Of a DNA stretch of 10,109 bases, positions 1-6,725 are shown in pieces. A model generated the notes under the pieces. It was not told the DNA's origin and did not search any database. It saw only the letters and a list, made by a program, of their open reading frames with translations. Origin of the DNA: Holdemanella sp. (GTDB taxonomy: Bacteria; Bacillota_I; Bacilli_A; Erysipelotrichales; Erysipelotrichaceae); assembly GCA_021442845.1 (NCBI GenBank), contig JABUSD010000378.1, positions 1-10,109 of the forward strand. Direction: 5' to 3'. A program made the position numbers and the translations under genes. Position 1 is the stretch's first letter. Every line of letters starts with the position of its first letter.

Positions 1-658
1 GCTTTATGCATTCCATTATTTAGAGAATTTCAACTATCCTTATCTAGCTACATCCATTCAGGATTTCTGGAGACGATGGCATATCTCTTTGAGTACATTC
101 TTTCGCGATTATGTCTATATTCCATTAGGTGGATCCCGCTGTGATAAATCAGTCTATATTCGAAATCTGGCCGTTGTCTGGTTTTTAACAGGGTTATGGC
201 ATGGCGCTTCATGGAATTATATTCTATGGGGAATGTATTACTTTGCCTTCTTACTGCTTGAAAAGTTTGTGATTCAAAATCGTATACCACCGATATTGAA
301 TCGCATCTATACATTGCTTGTTGTAATGATAGGGTGGACAATCTTTAAATTTGAAACATTATCCGAACTCTTTACGGTTCTATTCGGTATGCTTGGCTTT
401 GCCAAAGGTGGATTTACAGGTTTGCAGGTAAATACGGTATTTATGGGAAATATCTATCTATTGATCTTCTCCATCATCGCCTGTACAAGGATAGGGACAG
501 GTTTACATTCTATCCTATATAATCTTGGAAGAAGAAATCGAGTGTTCTTTATGATTTACAACATCAGTGAAGCTATCACAATACCACTTTTATTGATGTT
601 GTCCTTTATCGCTTTGATTGGAAATTCATACAATCCATTTTTATACTTCCAGTTCTAG
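1..658 (+). CDS. MBOAT-family O-acyltransferase (AlgI/DltB-like), 5' end missing
   Basis: The gene is open at the left edge; the reading frame starts at base 2 and gives 218 residues before the TAG. It is a polytopic membrane enzyme of the MBOAT family, which moves acyl (usually acetyl) groups across the membrane onto an extracellular polymer. Seen directly: the family signature around fragment residues 10-42 (NFNYPY, then FWRRWHISLS, FFRDYVYIPLGG) and the LWHGASWNYILWG block, whose histidine (about fragment residue 67) is the expected catalytic residue. Several hydrophobic membrane segments follow to the C-terminus. Full AlgI-like proteins are usually about 450-500 residues, so roughly the first half is outside the window. 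The next gene starts 11 bases later and is a DHHW/AlgX-like protein, the normal partner. The acceptor (teichoic acid, capsule or other glycan) cannot be told from sequence. DltB is less likely, as no dltA, dltC or dltD neighbour is seen. Confidence 0.93.
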   Translation, partial: LYAFHYLENFNYPYLATSIQDFWRRWHISLSTFFRDYVYIPLGGSRCDKSVYIRNLAVVWFLTGLWHGASWNYILWGMYYFAFLLLEKFVIQNRIPPILNRIYTLLVVMIGWTIFKFETLSELFTVLFGMLGFAKGGFTGLQVNTVFMGNIYLLIFSIIACTRIGTGLHSILYNLGRRNRVFFMIYNISEAITIPLLLMLSFIALIGNSYNPFLYFQF

Positions 659-669
659 AAAGGGGTCTT

Positions 670-1980
670 ATGAAGAAATTTACAAAGAAACAGATACAGA
701 TTTTGAATCAATACCGCCTTTATGGAATCATTGGTGGATTTGGATTTATGATAATCGTATTTTTAATCGGTTTACTTTTCTTTTTTCGGCCATCCACATC
801 CACGGTAGAGAAAAGAGAATTGACAAAATATCCTGAATTTACCATGTCTTCTTTTTTGGATGGAAGCTATTTTTCAGATGTATCTTTATGGTATTCCGAT
901 ACATTTCCATTAAGAGATACTTTCATTAGACTCAACAACAATTTTAAACGTCTATATGGCGTTGAAACAAAGACGATGATGGTAGGGGGAAATGTACAGG
1001 CAGATGAAATCCCTACAGAAAAAAGCGAAGAGACAGAAAAGGAAAAGAAGGAAGCGGTTGTACCAGATTCCTATATGATGGAAGCAAGTGTACAAAACCA
1101 GATTATGGCAGGCTTATATATTGAAAATGGAGCTGCCTATGGGGTCTATTACTTTGGCCAGGAAGCCGCTGATATCTATATTGATGCCTTAAACAATGCC
1201 GCTAAGGAGTTAAAAGGGACGACAAAGGTATGGTCTTTACTCGTTCCTCAGAACAGCTCGGTATTGCCAGAAGAAACCTTAAAAAATATAGGTGGATCGG
1301 ATCAGGGACAGGCCATTGCCTACTATTTCAACTCTTATGAAGATGTTGAGCCAATTCCTGTTTATGAGGATATCCGTGAACATAGGGATGAATATCTATA
1401 TTTTAGAACAGATCATCACTGGACAGCCAATGGAGCTTATTATGCCTATCAGAATTTCTGCAAGGCAAAAGGCTTCAAGGCAGAAAAACTGGAGGATTTT
1501 GAACCATATGTGTTTGATACATTCTTAGGTTCTTATTATGCGGAATTGCAGCTAGCCGAAATGGAATCCAATCCCGATACGGTTTATGCCTATATTCCCA
1601 ATGCGACAAATGAAATGATCTATGAAGAAGATGGTATTCAATATCCTTATCAGATTGTGGCCGACATTACCGGATGGAATATAAATTCTGGCTATCTGAC
1701 ATTTGTAGCTGGGGACCGTCAATTTGCCATGATGGATAATCCCAAAATCAATGATGGATCTTCGGTACTTGTCATTAAGGAATCCTATGGCAACTGCTTT
1801 ATTCCCTATCTTGTAGATCATTATGACAAGGTCTATTATATGGATTTCCGCTATACACCTTATAATGTCATTGACTTCTGCAAGAAGAATAAAGTCACGG
1901 ATTTAATCATTGAAAACAACATTCAGATTTGTGCAGATGCTGGTGTTGCCAGCAAGATTGCTGAATTATTAAGTGAATAA
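670..1980 (+). CDS. DHHW/AlgX-like membrane-anchored protein, likely O-acetyltransferase partner
   Basis: 436 residues. A short basic N-terminus is followed by one membrane segment (about residues 17-38), so the bulk should lie outside the cell as a signal-anchored domain. The family motif DHHW is at 248-251 in the context FRTDHHWTANGAYYAY. Near the C-terminus IKESYGN places a serine at 372 where AlgX/AlgJ-type SGNH-like folds carry the nucleophile. A charged Glu/Lys-rich linker lies at about 116-129. In known systems such proteins complete transfer of acetyl groups delivered by an MBOAT protein, and the MBOAT gene directly upstream (11-base gap) supports that role here. The start is chosen for AAAGGGG at 659-665, although the 4-base spacing to ATG is short. 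An intrinsic terminator begins two bases after the stop. The substrate is unknown; assignment to the DHHW family is firm, the acetylation role is inferred. Confidence 0.9.
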   Translation: MKKFTKKQIQILNQYRLYGIIGGFGFMIIVFLIGLLFFFRPSTSTVEKRELTKYPEFTMSSFLDGSYFSDVSLWYSDTFPLRDTFIRLNNNFKRLYGVETKTMMVGGNVQADEIPTEKSEETEKEKKEAVVPDSYMMEASVQNQIMAGLYIENGAAYGVYYFGQEAADIYIDALNNAAKELKGTTKVWSLLVPQNSSVLPEETLKNIGGSDQGQAIAYYFNSYEDVEPIPVYEDIREHRDEYLYFRTDHHWTANGAYYAYQNFCKAKGFKAEKLEDFEPYVFDTFLGSYYAELQLAEMESNPDTVYAYIPNATNEMIYEEDGIQYPYQIVADITGWNINSGYLTFVAGDRQFAMMDNPKINDGSSVLVIKESYGNCFIPYLVDHYDKVYYMDFRYTPYNVIDFCKKNKVTDLIIENNIQICADAGVASKIAELLSE

Positions 1981-1981
1981 G

Positions 1982-2004
1982 GAAGACCAATTTGGTCTTC
2001 TTTT
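1982..2004 (+). terminator. Intrinsic terminator after the MBOAT-DHHW pair
   Basis: GAAGACC at 1982-1988 and GGTCTTC at 1994-2000 form a perfect stem, which can extend by two A-T pairs towards the loop. It is followed at once by TTTT, then C and another T-rich run. It lies directly after the stop at 1978-1980, so it should end the transcript of the two genes upstream. Confidence 0.87.
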
Positions 2005-2008
2005 CTTA

Positions 2009-2038
2009 ACTTTTTATTAAAAAAGTGCATATTTATGC
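2009..2038. repeat. Two adjacent short inverted repeats upstream of the glgA promoter
   Basis: ACTTTTT (2009-2015) pairs with AAAAAGT (2020-2026), and directly after it GCATA (2027-2031) pairs with TATGC (2034-2038) over a two-base centre. The second dyad ends four bases before the putative -35 of glgA, where a regulator could bind. The first is very AT-rich and might be part of a bidirectional terminator or chance. No known operator consensus was recognised. Confidence 0.35.
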
Positions 2039-2041
2039 GGT

Positions 2042-2070
2042 TTTGATTGGAAAGTCATAGGTTTTATAAT
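2042..2070 (+). promoter_or_regulatory. Probable sigma-A-type promoter for glgA
   Basis: A perfect TATAAT lies at 2065-2070. The best -35 is TTGATT at 2043-2048 (16-base spacer) or TTTGAT at 2042-2047 (17-base spacer), a partial match to TTGACA. Transcription would start near 2077, giving a leader of about 40 bases. The promoter lies between a terminator and glgA, which fits a single-gene transcript. Confidence 0.6.
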
Positions 2071-2080
2071 ATATTAGAAG

Positions 2081-2109
2081 TGGATATGTGTTTTTTATAT
2101 CCATGGAGG
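2081..2109 (+). promoter_or_regulatory. 5' leader hairpin abutting the glgA ribosome binding site
   Basis: TGGATAT (2081-2087) is the exact reverse complement of ATATCCA (2097-2103), with a nine-base U-rich loop. The SD sequence GGAGG at 2105-2109 starts two bases after the stem and stands nine bases before ATG 2119. The hairpin could set ribosome access or mRNA stability. No riboswitch family was recognised. Confidence 0.45.
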
Positions 2110-2118
2110 TTAAACAGT

Positions 2119-3894
2119 ATGCCAAAGAAAAATTACGAAAATTCTACTGTAGCTGAATTAAAAGCCATCGCGAAAGAAAAAGGAATTAAAAATATTTCAA
2201 AATTGAAAAAAGCGGACCTTATTGAAGCATTGGCTGCTTTAGACAAACCAGCTAAGAAAGAAAAGAAAGCAGCTAAGAAAGAAGCTGTTGTTGAAGAAGT
2301 AAAAGTTGTAGAAGAACCAGTTGTTGAAGAAGTAGTAGAAGAAGCACCTGCTGAAGAAGTAGTTGAAGAAGCACCTGCTGAAGAAGTAGTTGAAGAAGTA
2401 GTTGAAGAAACACCTGCTGAAGAAGAAGTGTACTTTGATACACCAAGAAGAAGTGTTGCCTTCATCGGATCTGAATGCTTCCCATTCGCTAAGACAGGTG
2501 GTTTAGGAGATGTAATGTATGCATTGCCTAAAGCATTGACAAAGTTAAACTGCGATGTAAAAGTAATCATGCCAAAATACGAATGCATCAAGCAGGAATA
2601 TAAAGATAAGATGGTCTATAGAGGATCTTTTGATATGGATCTATGTGCTGATGGACGTTCTTATTATGTAGGTATCATGGAATACGTGTGGGATGGAGTT
2701 GTTTATGATTTCATCGATAATGAAGAATTCTTCTCAGGAGCAAAGCCATATACAACAATTGTAGATGACATTCCAAAGTTCTGTTATTTTGGAAAAGCAG
2801 CTCTTGCTGCCTTGAATTACATGGATTGGATTCCAGATGTAATCCACTGTCATGACTGGCAAGCAGGTCTAGTTCCTGTATATCTAAGAACATTATTCAA
2901 TGAAACACCATTGTCACGTTCTAAAGTTGTAACAACAATCCACAACTTGCGTTTCCAGGGTGTATACAACATTCCAACAATCAAATATTGGACAAACTTA
3001 CCAGACTATGTATTCAATAAGGATGCTCTAAAAGAAGGATATGAAGATGCGAACATGTTGAAAGGTGGATTGACATATTCAAATGCCATCACAACAGTAA
3101 GTAATACATATGCCCAAGAAATCCAGACTGAATTCTATGGTGAAAAATTAGATGCTCACTTACGTTATCATGCAGGTAAACTAGTTGGTATCGTGAACGG
3201 TATCGATATTGATATCTGGAATACGGCTACAGATGCATTATTACCAGCAAATTATGACATCACAAATGTATTGGAATTCAAGAAGGAAGACAAGCTTGCA
3301 TTACAGGCAGAATTAGGACTGGATCAGGATGAAAATAAACTTATGATCGGTTTAGTATCACGTTTAACAGATCAGAAAGGTCTTGATTTAGTAAACGCAA
3401 TCATTCCTCAGGTAATGGATGAATTTACACAGATTGTTGTATTAGGAACTGGTGATAAAGTATATGAAGAATCATTCAGAAACTATGAAAACCAGTACAA
3501 AGGAAACTTTGCTGCATGTATCCAGTATGATGAAGCACGTTCACACAAGATCTATGCGGGTGCTGATGCGTTCTTAGTTCCATCATTATTTGAACCATGT
3601 GGATTGACACAGTTAATCGCAATGCGTTATGGAACTGTTCCAATTGTTCGTGAAACAGGTGGATTAAAAGATACAGTTGCACCATATAACGTTCATACAA
3701 ATGAAGGAAATGGATTCACATTCGATAACTACGATGCTGGATTGTTACTAGATGCAATCAATCGTTGTAAGACATTGTATTTCACAAACCGCTGGTGCTG
3801 GGATGAAATGGTACAGAGAAATATGGCTAAAGATGTTTCTTGGGAAAACTCAGCTAAGCAATACCGTGATTTATATCTGGAATTAACGAAATAA
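2119..3894 (+). CDS. glgA: Glycogen synthase (GT5) with N-terminal Rho_N/SAP-like module and acidic repeat linker
   Basis: 591 residues; bacterial GlgA is usually about 480. It transfers glucose from ADP-glucose to the non-reducing end of an alpha-1,4-glucan. GT5 region from about 111: KTGGLGD at 125-131 (nucleotide-sugar binding), HCHDWQAG, TTIHNLRFQG, VNGID, SRLTDQKG near 414-421, and FEPCGL at 491-496 with the expected catalytic Glu492. No key motif is missing. Ahead of the enzyme, residues about 10-40 (VAELKAIAKEKGI, then SKLKKADLIEAL) look like a Rho_N or SAP-type helical module, followed by a Lys/Ala stretch (43-55) and a Glu/Val/Ala/Pro repeat linker (to about 105). The start is ATG 2119, with GGAGG nine bases upstream; an in-frame ATG at 2047 falls inside the -35 region and has no SD sequence. 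The gene has its own promoter and terminator, and no glgB, glgC, glgD or glgP is adjacent. The enzyme assignment is firm; the role of the N-terminal module is unknown. Confidence 0.95.
   Translation: MPKKNYENSTVAELKAIAKEKGIKNISKLKKADLIEALAALDKPAKKEKKAAKKEAVVEEVKVVEEPVVEEVVEEAPAEEVVEEAPAEEVVEEVVEETPAEEEVYFDTPRRSVAFIGSECFPFAKTGGLGDVMYALPKALTKLNCDVKVIMPKYECIKQEYKDKMVYRGSFDMDLCADGRSYYVGIMEYVWDGVVYDFIDNEEFFSGAKPYTTIVDDIPKFCYFGKAALAALNYMDWIPDVIHCHDWQAGLVPVYLRTLFNETPLSRSKVVTTIHNLRFQGVYNIPTIKYWTNLPDYVFNKDALKEGYEDANMLKGGLTYSNAITTVSNTYAQEIQTEFYGEKLDAHLRYHAGKLVGIVNGIDIDIWNTATDALLPANYDITNVLEFKKEDKLALQAELGLDQDENKLMIGLVSRLTDQKGLDLVNAIIPQVMDEFTQIVVLGTGDKVYEESFRNYENQYKGNFAACIQYDEARSHKIYAGADAFLVPSLFEPCGLTQLIAMRYGTVPIVRETGGLKDTVAPYNVHTNEGNGFTFDNYDAGLLLDAINRCKTLYFTNRWCWDEMVQRNMAKDVSWENSAKQYRDLYLELTK
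2332..2424 (+). repeat. In-frame tandem repeats encoding VVEEAPAEE in the GlgA linker
   Basis: Three 27-base units encode VVEE(A/T)PAEE at protein residues 72-80, 81-89 and 94-102. A 12-base partial unit (VVEE) lies between the second and third. The copies are nearly identical at DNA level (GCACCTGCTGAAGAA recurs), which suggests recent expansion by slippage or unequal exchange. Any change in copy number stays in frame. Confidence 0.85.
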
Positions 3895-3905
3895 CAAGCG
3901 AAAAT

Positions 3906-3937
3906 AGAAGGCTTTGAAAAGAAGTCTTCTTTTTTTT
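3906..3937 (+). terminator. Intrinsic terminator after glgA
   Basis: AGAAGGCTT (3906-3914) pairs with AAGTCTTCT (3922-3930) through nine pairs including one G-U wobble. The loop has seven bases, and an unbroken T-run reaches 3937. It stands 11 bases after the glgA stop. Confidence 0.87.
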
Positions 3938-3989
3938 GTGTATTTGATGTGAAATGCAAGATTTACTTTTATCTCTTGTTCTTTTTCGA

Positions 3990-3995
3990 TATAAT
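3990..3995 (+). promoter_or_regulatory. Possible -10 box for the sortase-murG-murB-divIB unit
   Basis: A perfect TATAAT ends seven bases before the A of ATG 4003, so the predicted transcription start is at or next to the start codon. No good -35 hexamer is seen at 16-18 bases upstream (TTTTAT at 3967-3972 is poor), and there is no TGN extension. The call therefore rests on the -10 match and on its position just after a terminator. Confidence 0.42.
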
Positions 3996-4002
3996 ACATT
4001 GT

Positions 4003-4728
4003 ATGAGAAAATGGATATATAGCGTAATCATTGTCATCTGCCTAGGTGTCTTCTGTTATAGTGGATATCAGTTATACCTGATTTTTGCAGAAAACAATGT
4101 TGTTAAGCAGGAAACAAAAGAATTAAAGAAAATTGTCAATGAAAAAAAGGGAACCGAAATCGATTGGAGTGCCATGAAGGCAAAGAATGAAGATATTGTT
4201 GGATGGCTTTATATTCCAGACTGTAAGATATCATTTCCGGTTGTACAGGGAGATGATAATTCCTTTTATCTAAACCATACGATTGAAAAGGAATACAACA
4301 ACAATGGTTCCGTATTTTTAGACTGCAATACAGTATCTGACTACAGTGGGGATAACCATGTCATGTATGGACATTCTGTAGAAGGTGGTGGAATGTGCAC
4401 GGATTTAAAGAATTATGTGGATGAAGATTTCTTCAATAATCATAAGGAAATTTATCTTTTGACACCGGATGGAAATTATATTGGACATGTATTTGTCTTT
4501 GCCAAGACATTGGATGGTTCGGATTACTATTTAAATTCTTTTGGTGATCGAAAAGAAGAAATATTGAATAAATGGAAAAGCGAAGCTCTCTATATGAATG
4601 AAGTAGAGGATCCATCTCACTTTATCACATTGTCTACATGTGACCTGGATTATGGATTTTATTCATTAAATCGATTTGTATTGGTAGCTGCACTTGAAAA
4701 GACAGATGAACCGATAACGGTTGAATAA
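4003..4728 (+). CDS. srtB: Class B sortase (membrane-anchored cysteine transpeptidase)
   Basis: 241 residues from ATG 4003. Sortases cleave a C-terminal sorting signal of secreted proteins and join it to peptidoglycan or to pilin subunits at the outer membrane face. A basic N-terminus (MRKW) and one membrane segment (about 5-28) give the usual N-in, signal-anchor form. Class B features: NEDIVGWLYIPDCKISFPVVQGDD near 62-85, YGHSV with catalytic His124, LSTCD with catalytic Cys213, and NRF with Arg224. The triad is complete. An in-frame ATG at 3949 would add 18 residues but lies right behind the glgA terminator with no SD sequence; ATG 4003 also lacks one, but has TATAAT seven bases upstream. 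The gene ends 14 bases before murG. Its substrate is not in this window, and the symbol denotes the class rather than a proven orthologue. Confidence 0.92.
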   Translation: MRKWIYSVIIVICLGVFCYSGYQLYLIFAENNVVKQETKELKKIVNEKKGTEIDWSAMKAKNEDIVGWLYIPDCKISFPVVQGDDNSFYLNHTIEKEYNNNGSVFLDCNTVSDYSGDNHVMYGHSVEGGGMCTDLKNYVDEDFFNNHKEIYLLTPDGNYIGHVFVFAKTLDGSDYYLNSFGDRKEEILNKWKSEALYMNEVEDPSHFITLSTCDLDYGFYSLNRFVLVAALEKTDEPITVE

Positions 4729-4742
4729 AAAGGAAGAATGGT

Positions 4743-5816
4743 ATGCGAGTTTGTTGTGTAACTGGAGGAACAGGTGGACATATCTATCCAGCTTTAGCGC
4801 TGGTAAAGAAATGGGAACAGCTGGATCCTTCTTTGGATATTCTTTTTATAGGTAACGATGATAGAATGGAAGCGGATTTGATTCCAGCCCAGGGCTATCG
4901 TTTTAAGGCACTTCATACATCTGGTCTAGTTGGTGGTGTTATTGGAAAGGCAAAGGCTGTTATGCAGCTTGGACTTGCTTATGGAAAGGCAAAAGCTTAT
5001 TTAAAGGAATATAAGCCGGATATTGTCATTGGATTTGGTGGTTATGTAAGTGCACCGGTTATTTTAGCCGCTCATGCCTTAAAGATTGCCACAGTTATCC
5101 ATGAACAGAATAGCATCGTTGGTAAGGCCAATCAGCATGTCATGAAGAAAGTGGATGCCATCATAACGTGCTATGACAAGTGCAAGGAAGTTTTCCCTAA
5201 GGATAAGATTCATCTTTTGGGAAACCCACGTGCAACGATTGCCAAGGAAGCTTCCTTTGATGAAGACTATTTTAAATCGCTCGGATTGGATTTAAATAAG
5301 AAGACAATCCTTATTGTTATGGGATCGCTTGGGTCAAAGAGCGTCAATGCATTGATGAAAGAGGCCTTGAAGGATGTCGGGGATGAATTACAATTCCTTT
5401 ATGTCTGCGGAAAAGATAATTCCAACGATTTGAATCTATTCAATGGAAAAGAAAATATTCATGTCGTGTCTTATGTAGATACACTTCGTATATATGCGCA
5501 TATTGAAGGAATGATCTGCCGTGCGGGTGCCACTACTTTAGCTGAGGTAACCGCCTTAGGTATTCCTGCCATTATCATTCCAAGTCCATATGTTGCCAAC
5601 AACCATCAGTTTTATAATGCCAGTGTCCTTGTCAATGAAGGGGCTGCCTATATGATTGAGGAAAAGAATTTAAATGCCGAAACGCTTGAAAAGAATATTA
5701 GAACTTTATTTGGTAACCCTGAAGAAATGGAAAAGGTGTCAAAACAGGCAAGAAAACTGGGAAATCCAGAAGCTGCTTATGACATCATTGAATTATGTAA
5801 AAAACTAGTGAAATAG
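4743..5816 (+). CDS. murG: UDP-GlcNAc:undecaprenyl-PP-MurNAc-pentapeptide GlcNAc transferase
   Basis: 357 residues, the normal length. MurG adds GlcNAc to lipid I on the inner membrane face, making lipid II, the last cytoplasmic step of peptidoglycan precursor synthesis. It is a two-domain GT-B enzyme (GT28). The N-terminal glycine loop GTGGH is at 9-13, GFGGYVSAP at 98-105, HEQNSIVGKAN at 120-130 and HLLGNP at 157-162. The C-terminal domain has MGSLGS at 193-198 in place of the common GGSQGA, the donor-binding region CRAGATTLAEV at 259-269, and PSPYVANNHQ at 280-289. A clear SD sequence (AAAAGGAAG, 4729-4736) lies six bases before ATG. The gene follows srtB by 14 bases and precedes murB by nine, so it is almost surely co-transcribed with both. 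Confidence 0.97.
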   Translation: MRVCCVTGGTGGHIYPALALVKKWEQLDPSLDILFIGNDDRMEADLIPAQGYRFKALHTSGLVGGVIGKAKAVMQLGLAYGKAKAYLKEYKPDIVIGFGGYVSAPVILAAHALKIATVIHEQNSIVGKANQHVMKKVDAIITCYDKCKEVFPKDKIHLLGNPRATIAKEASFDEDYFKSLGLDLNKKTILIVMGSLGSKSVNALMKEALKDVGDELQFLYVCGKDNSNDLNLFNGKENIHVVSYVDTLRIYAHIEGMICRAGATTLAEVTALGIPAIIIPSPYVANNHQFYNASVLVNEGAAYMIEEKNLNAETLEKNIRTLFGNPEEMEKVSKQARKLGNPEAAYDIIELCKKLVK

Positions 5817-5825
5817 AGGATTTGT

Positions 5826-6725
5826 ATGAATTTAGCGAACAAATTGAAAATATATGGTGAAGTATTAGAAAAAGAACCAATGAAGAAACATACAACATAT
5901 CGCATTGGCGGTGAAGTTGATTATTATATATACCCTAAAAATATTACTGAATTAGGTAGAATTATTGAAATATTAAAGGAAGCGAAAGTTCCATATTATA
6001 TTACAGGAAGAGGATCCAATCTATTGTGGACAGATCATCCATTTCCTGGTGCTATTATCAATATGGATCGATCAATCAATGACTATTACTTTGAAGAGGA
6101 TGGAACGGTCATTGCCTATGCAGGATGTTCTATCATCAACCTTGCAATAGAGGCTGGTAAGCATTCCTTTACAGGACTGGAATTCGCATCGGGAATTCCT
6201 GGATCTGTTGGAGGCGGTATTTATATGAATGCTGGTGCTTATAAGTCAGATTTATCAAATGTATTGGAGTCGGTATTGGTATTGGATGGTGAGCATATCC
6301 ACTGGATTAGAAAAGAAGATCTGGACTTTGGATATCGTCATTCTATATTCCAGAAACATAAGGATTGGACAATTCTAGCAGGAAAATTCAAACTGGAAAA
6401 AGGCGATGCGCAAGAGATTCGCGATTTAATGGAATCAAGACATGCACGACGCGTCGATGCACAGCCATTGGATAAACCTTGTGCAGGCAGTGTATTTAGA
6501 AATCCAGAATCCATTCCTGCATGGAAACTTGTGGAACAGCTTGGATATCGTGGTAAGCGCATTGGTGGTGCCCAGGTCAGCAAAAAACACTGCAATTTCA
6601 TTGTCAATGAGAATGGTGATGCAACGGCAGAGGATGTATGGACATTAATCACAAGCATCCAGAAAGATGCCAAAGAGAAATATGATATTGATCTGATTAC
6701 AGAAGTGGAGAAATTCAATTGGTAA
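5826..6725 (+). CDS. murB: UDP-N-acetylenolpyruvoylglucosamine reductase
   Basis: 299 residues, close to Bacillus MurB. It is the cytoplasmic FAD enzyme that uses NADPH to reduce UDP-GlcNAc-enolpyruvate to UDP-MurNAc. The FAD-binding domain contains TYRIGGEVDYY at 24-34, TGRGSNLLW at 60-68 and the block GIPGSVGGGIYMNAGAY at 123-139. Active-site residues expected for the family are present: Arg171 in GYRHS, Ser222 in CAGSVFRNP (proton donor) and Glu293 in ITEVE. The GYRHS form and the length indicate a type II enzyme, as usual in Gram-positive bacteria. AGAGGA (5815-5820) overlaps the murG stop and sits five bases before ATG. The 3' end overlaps the next start by seven bases. The order murG-murB-divIB matches the Bacillus division and cell-wall cluster. 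Confidence 0.97.
   Translation: MNLANKLKIYGEVLEKEPMKKHTTYRIGGEVDYYIYPKNITELGRIIEILKEAKVPYYITGRGSNLLWTDHPFPGAIINMDRSINDYYFEEDGTVIAYAGCSIINLAIEAGKHSFTGLEFASGIPGSVGGGIYMNAGAYKSDLSNVLESVLVLDGEHIHWIRKEDLDFGYRHSIFQKHKDWTILAGKFKLEKGDAQEIRDLMESRHARRVDAQPLDKPCAGSVFRNPESIPAWKLVEQLGYRGKRIGGAQVSKKHCNFIVNENGDATAEDVWTLITSIQKDAKEKYDIDLITEVEKFNW
6705..6721 (+). promoter_or_regulatory. Ribosome binding site and TTG start deciding the divIB N-terminus
   Basis: GTGGAG at 6705-6710, inside the murB coding region, is followed after eight bases by TTG at 6719-6721. The next in-frame ATG (6749) has no SD-like sequence upstream. The TTG start overlaps the last two codons and stop of murB, consistent with translational coupling. 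Confidence 0.65.

Noticed and set aside
2047..2118. In-frame N-terminal extension of GlgA by 24 residues from ATG 2047
   Set aside because: The codon lies within or next to the -35 region, upstream of the predicted transcription start, and has no SD sequence; ATG 2119 has GGAGG at good spacing and begins the recognisable N-terminal module.
2332..2424. CRISPR-like or mobile repeat array
   Set aside because: The repeats are contiguous, in frame and protein coding, with no spacers, so they are a low-complexity linker.
2133..2591. Antisense ORF of 152 residues opposite the glgA 5' region
   Set aside because: Its Ser/Thr/Ala-rich sequence is the reverse-strand shadow of the Glu/Val/Ala repeats; no SD sequence or family features.
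3949..4002. Longer sortase start at ATG 3949
   Set aside because: It falls right behind the glgA terminator and upstream of the TATAAT box, has no SD sequence, and adds a second hydrophobic stretch not typical for sortases.
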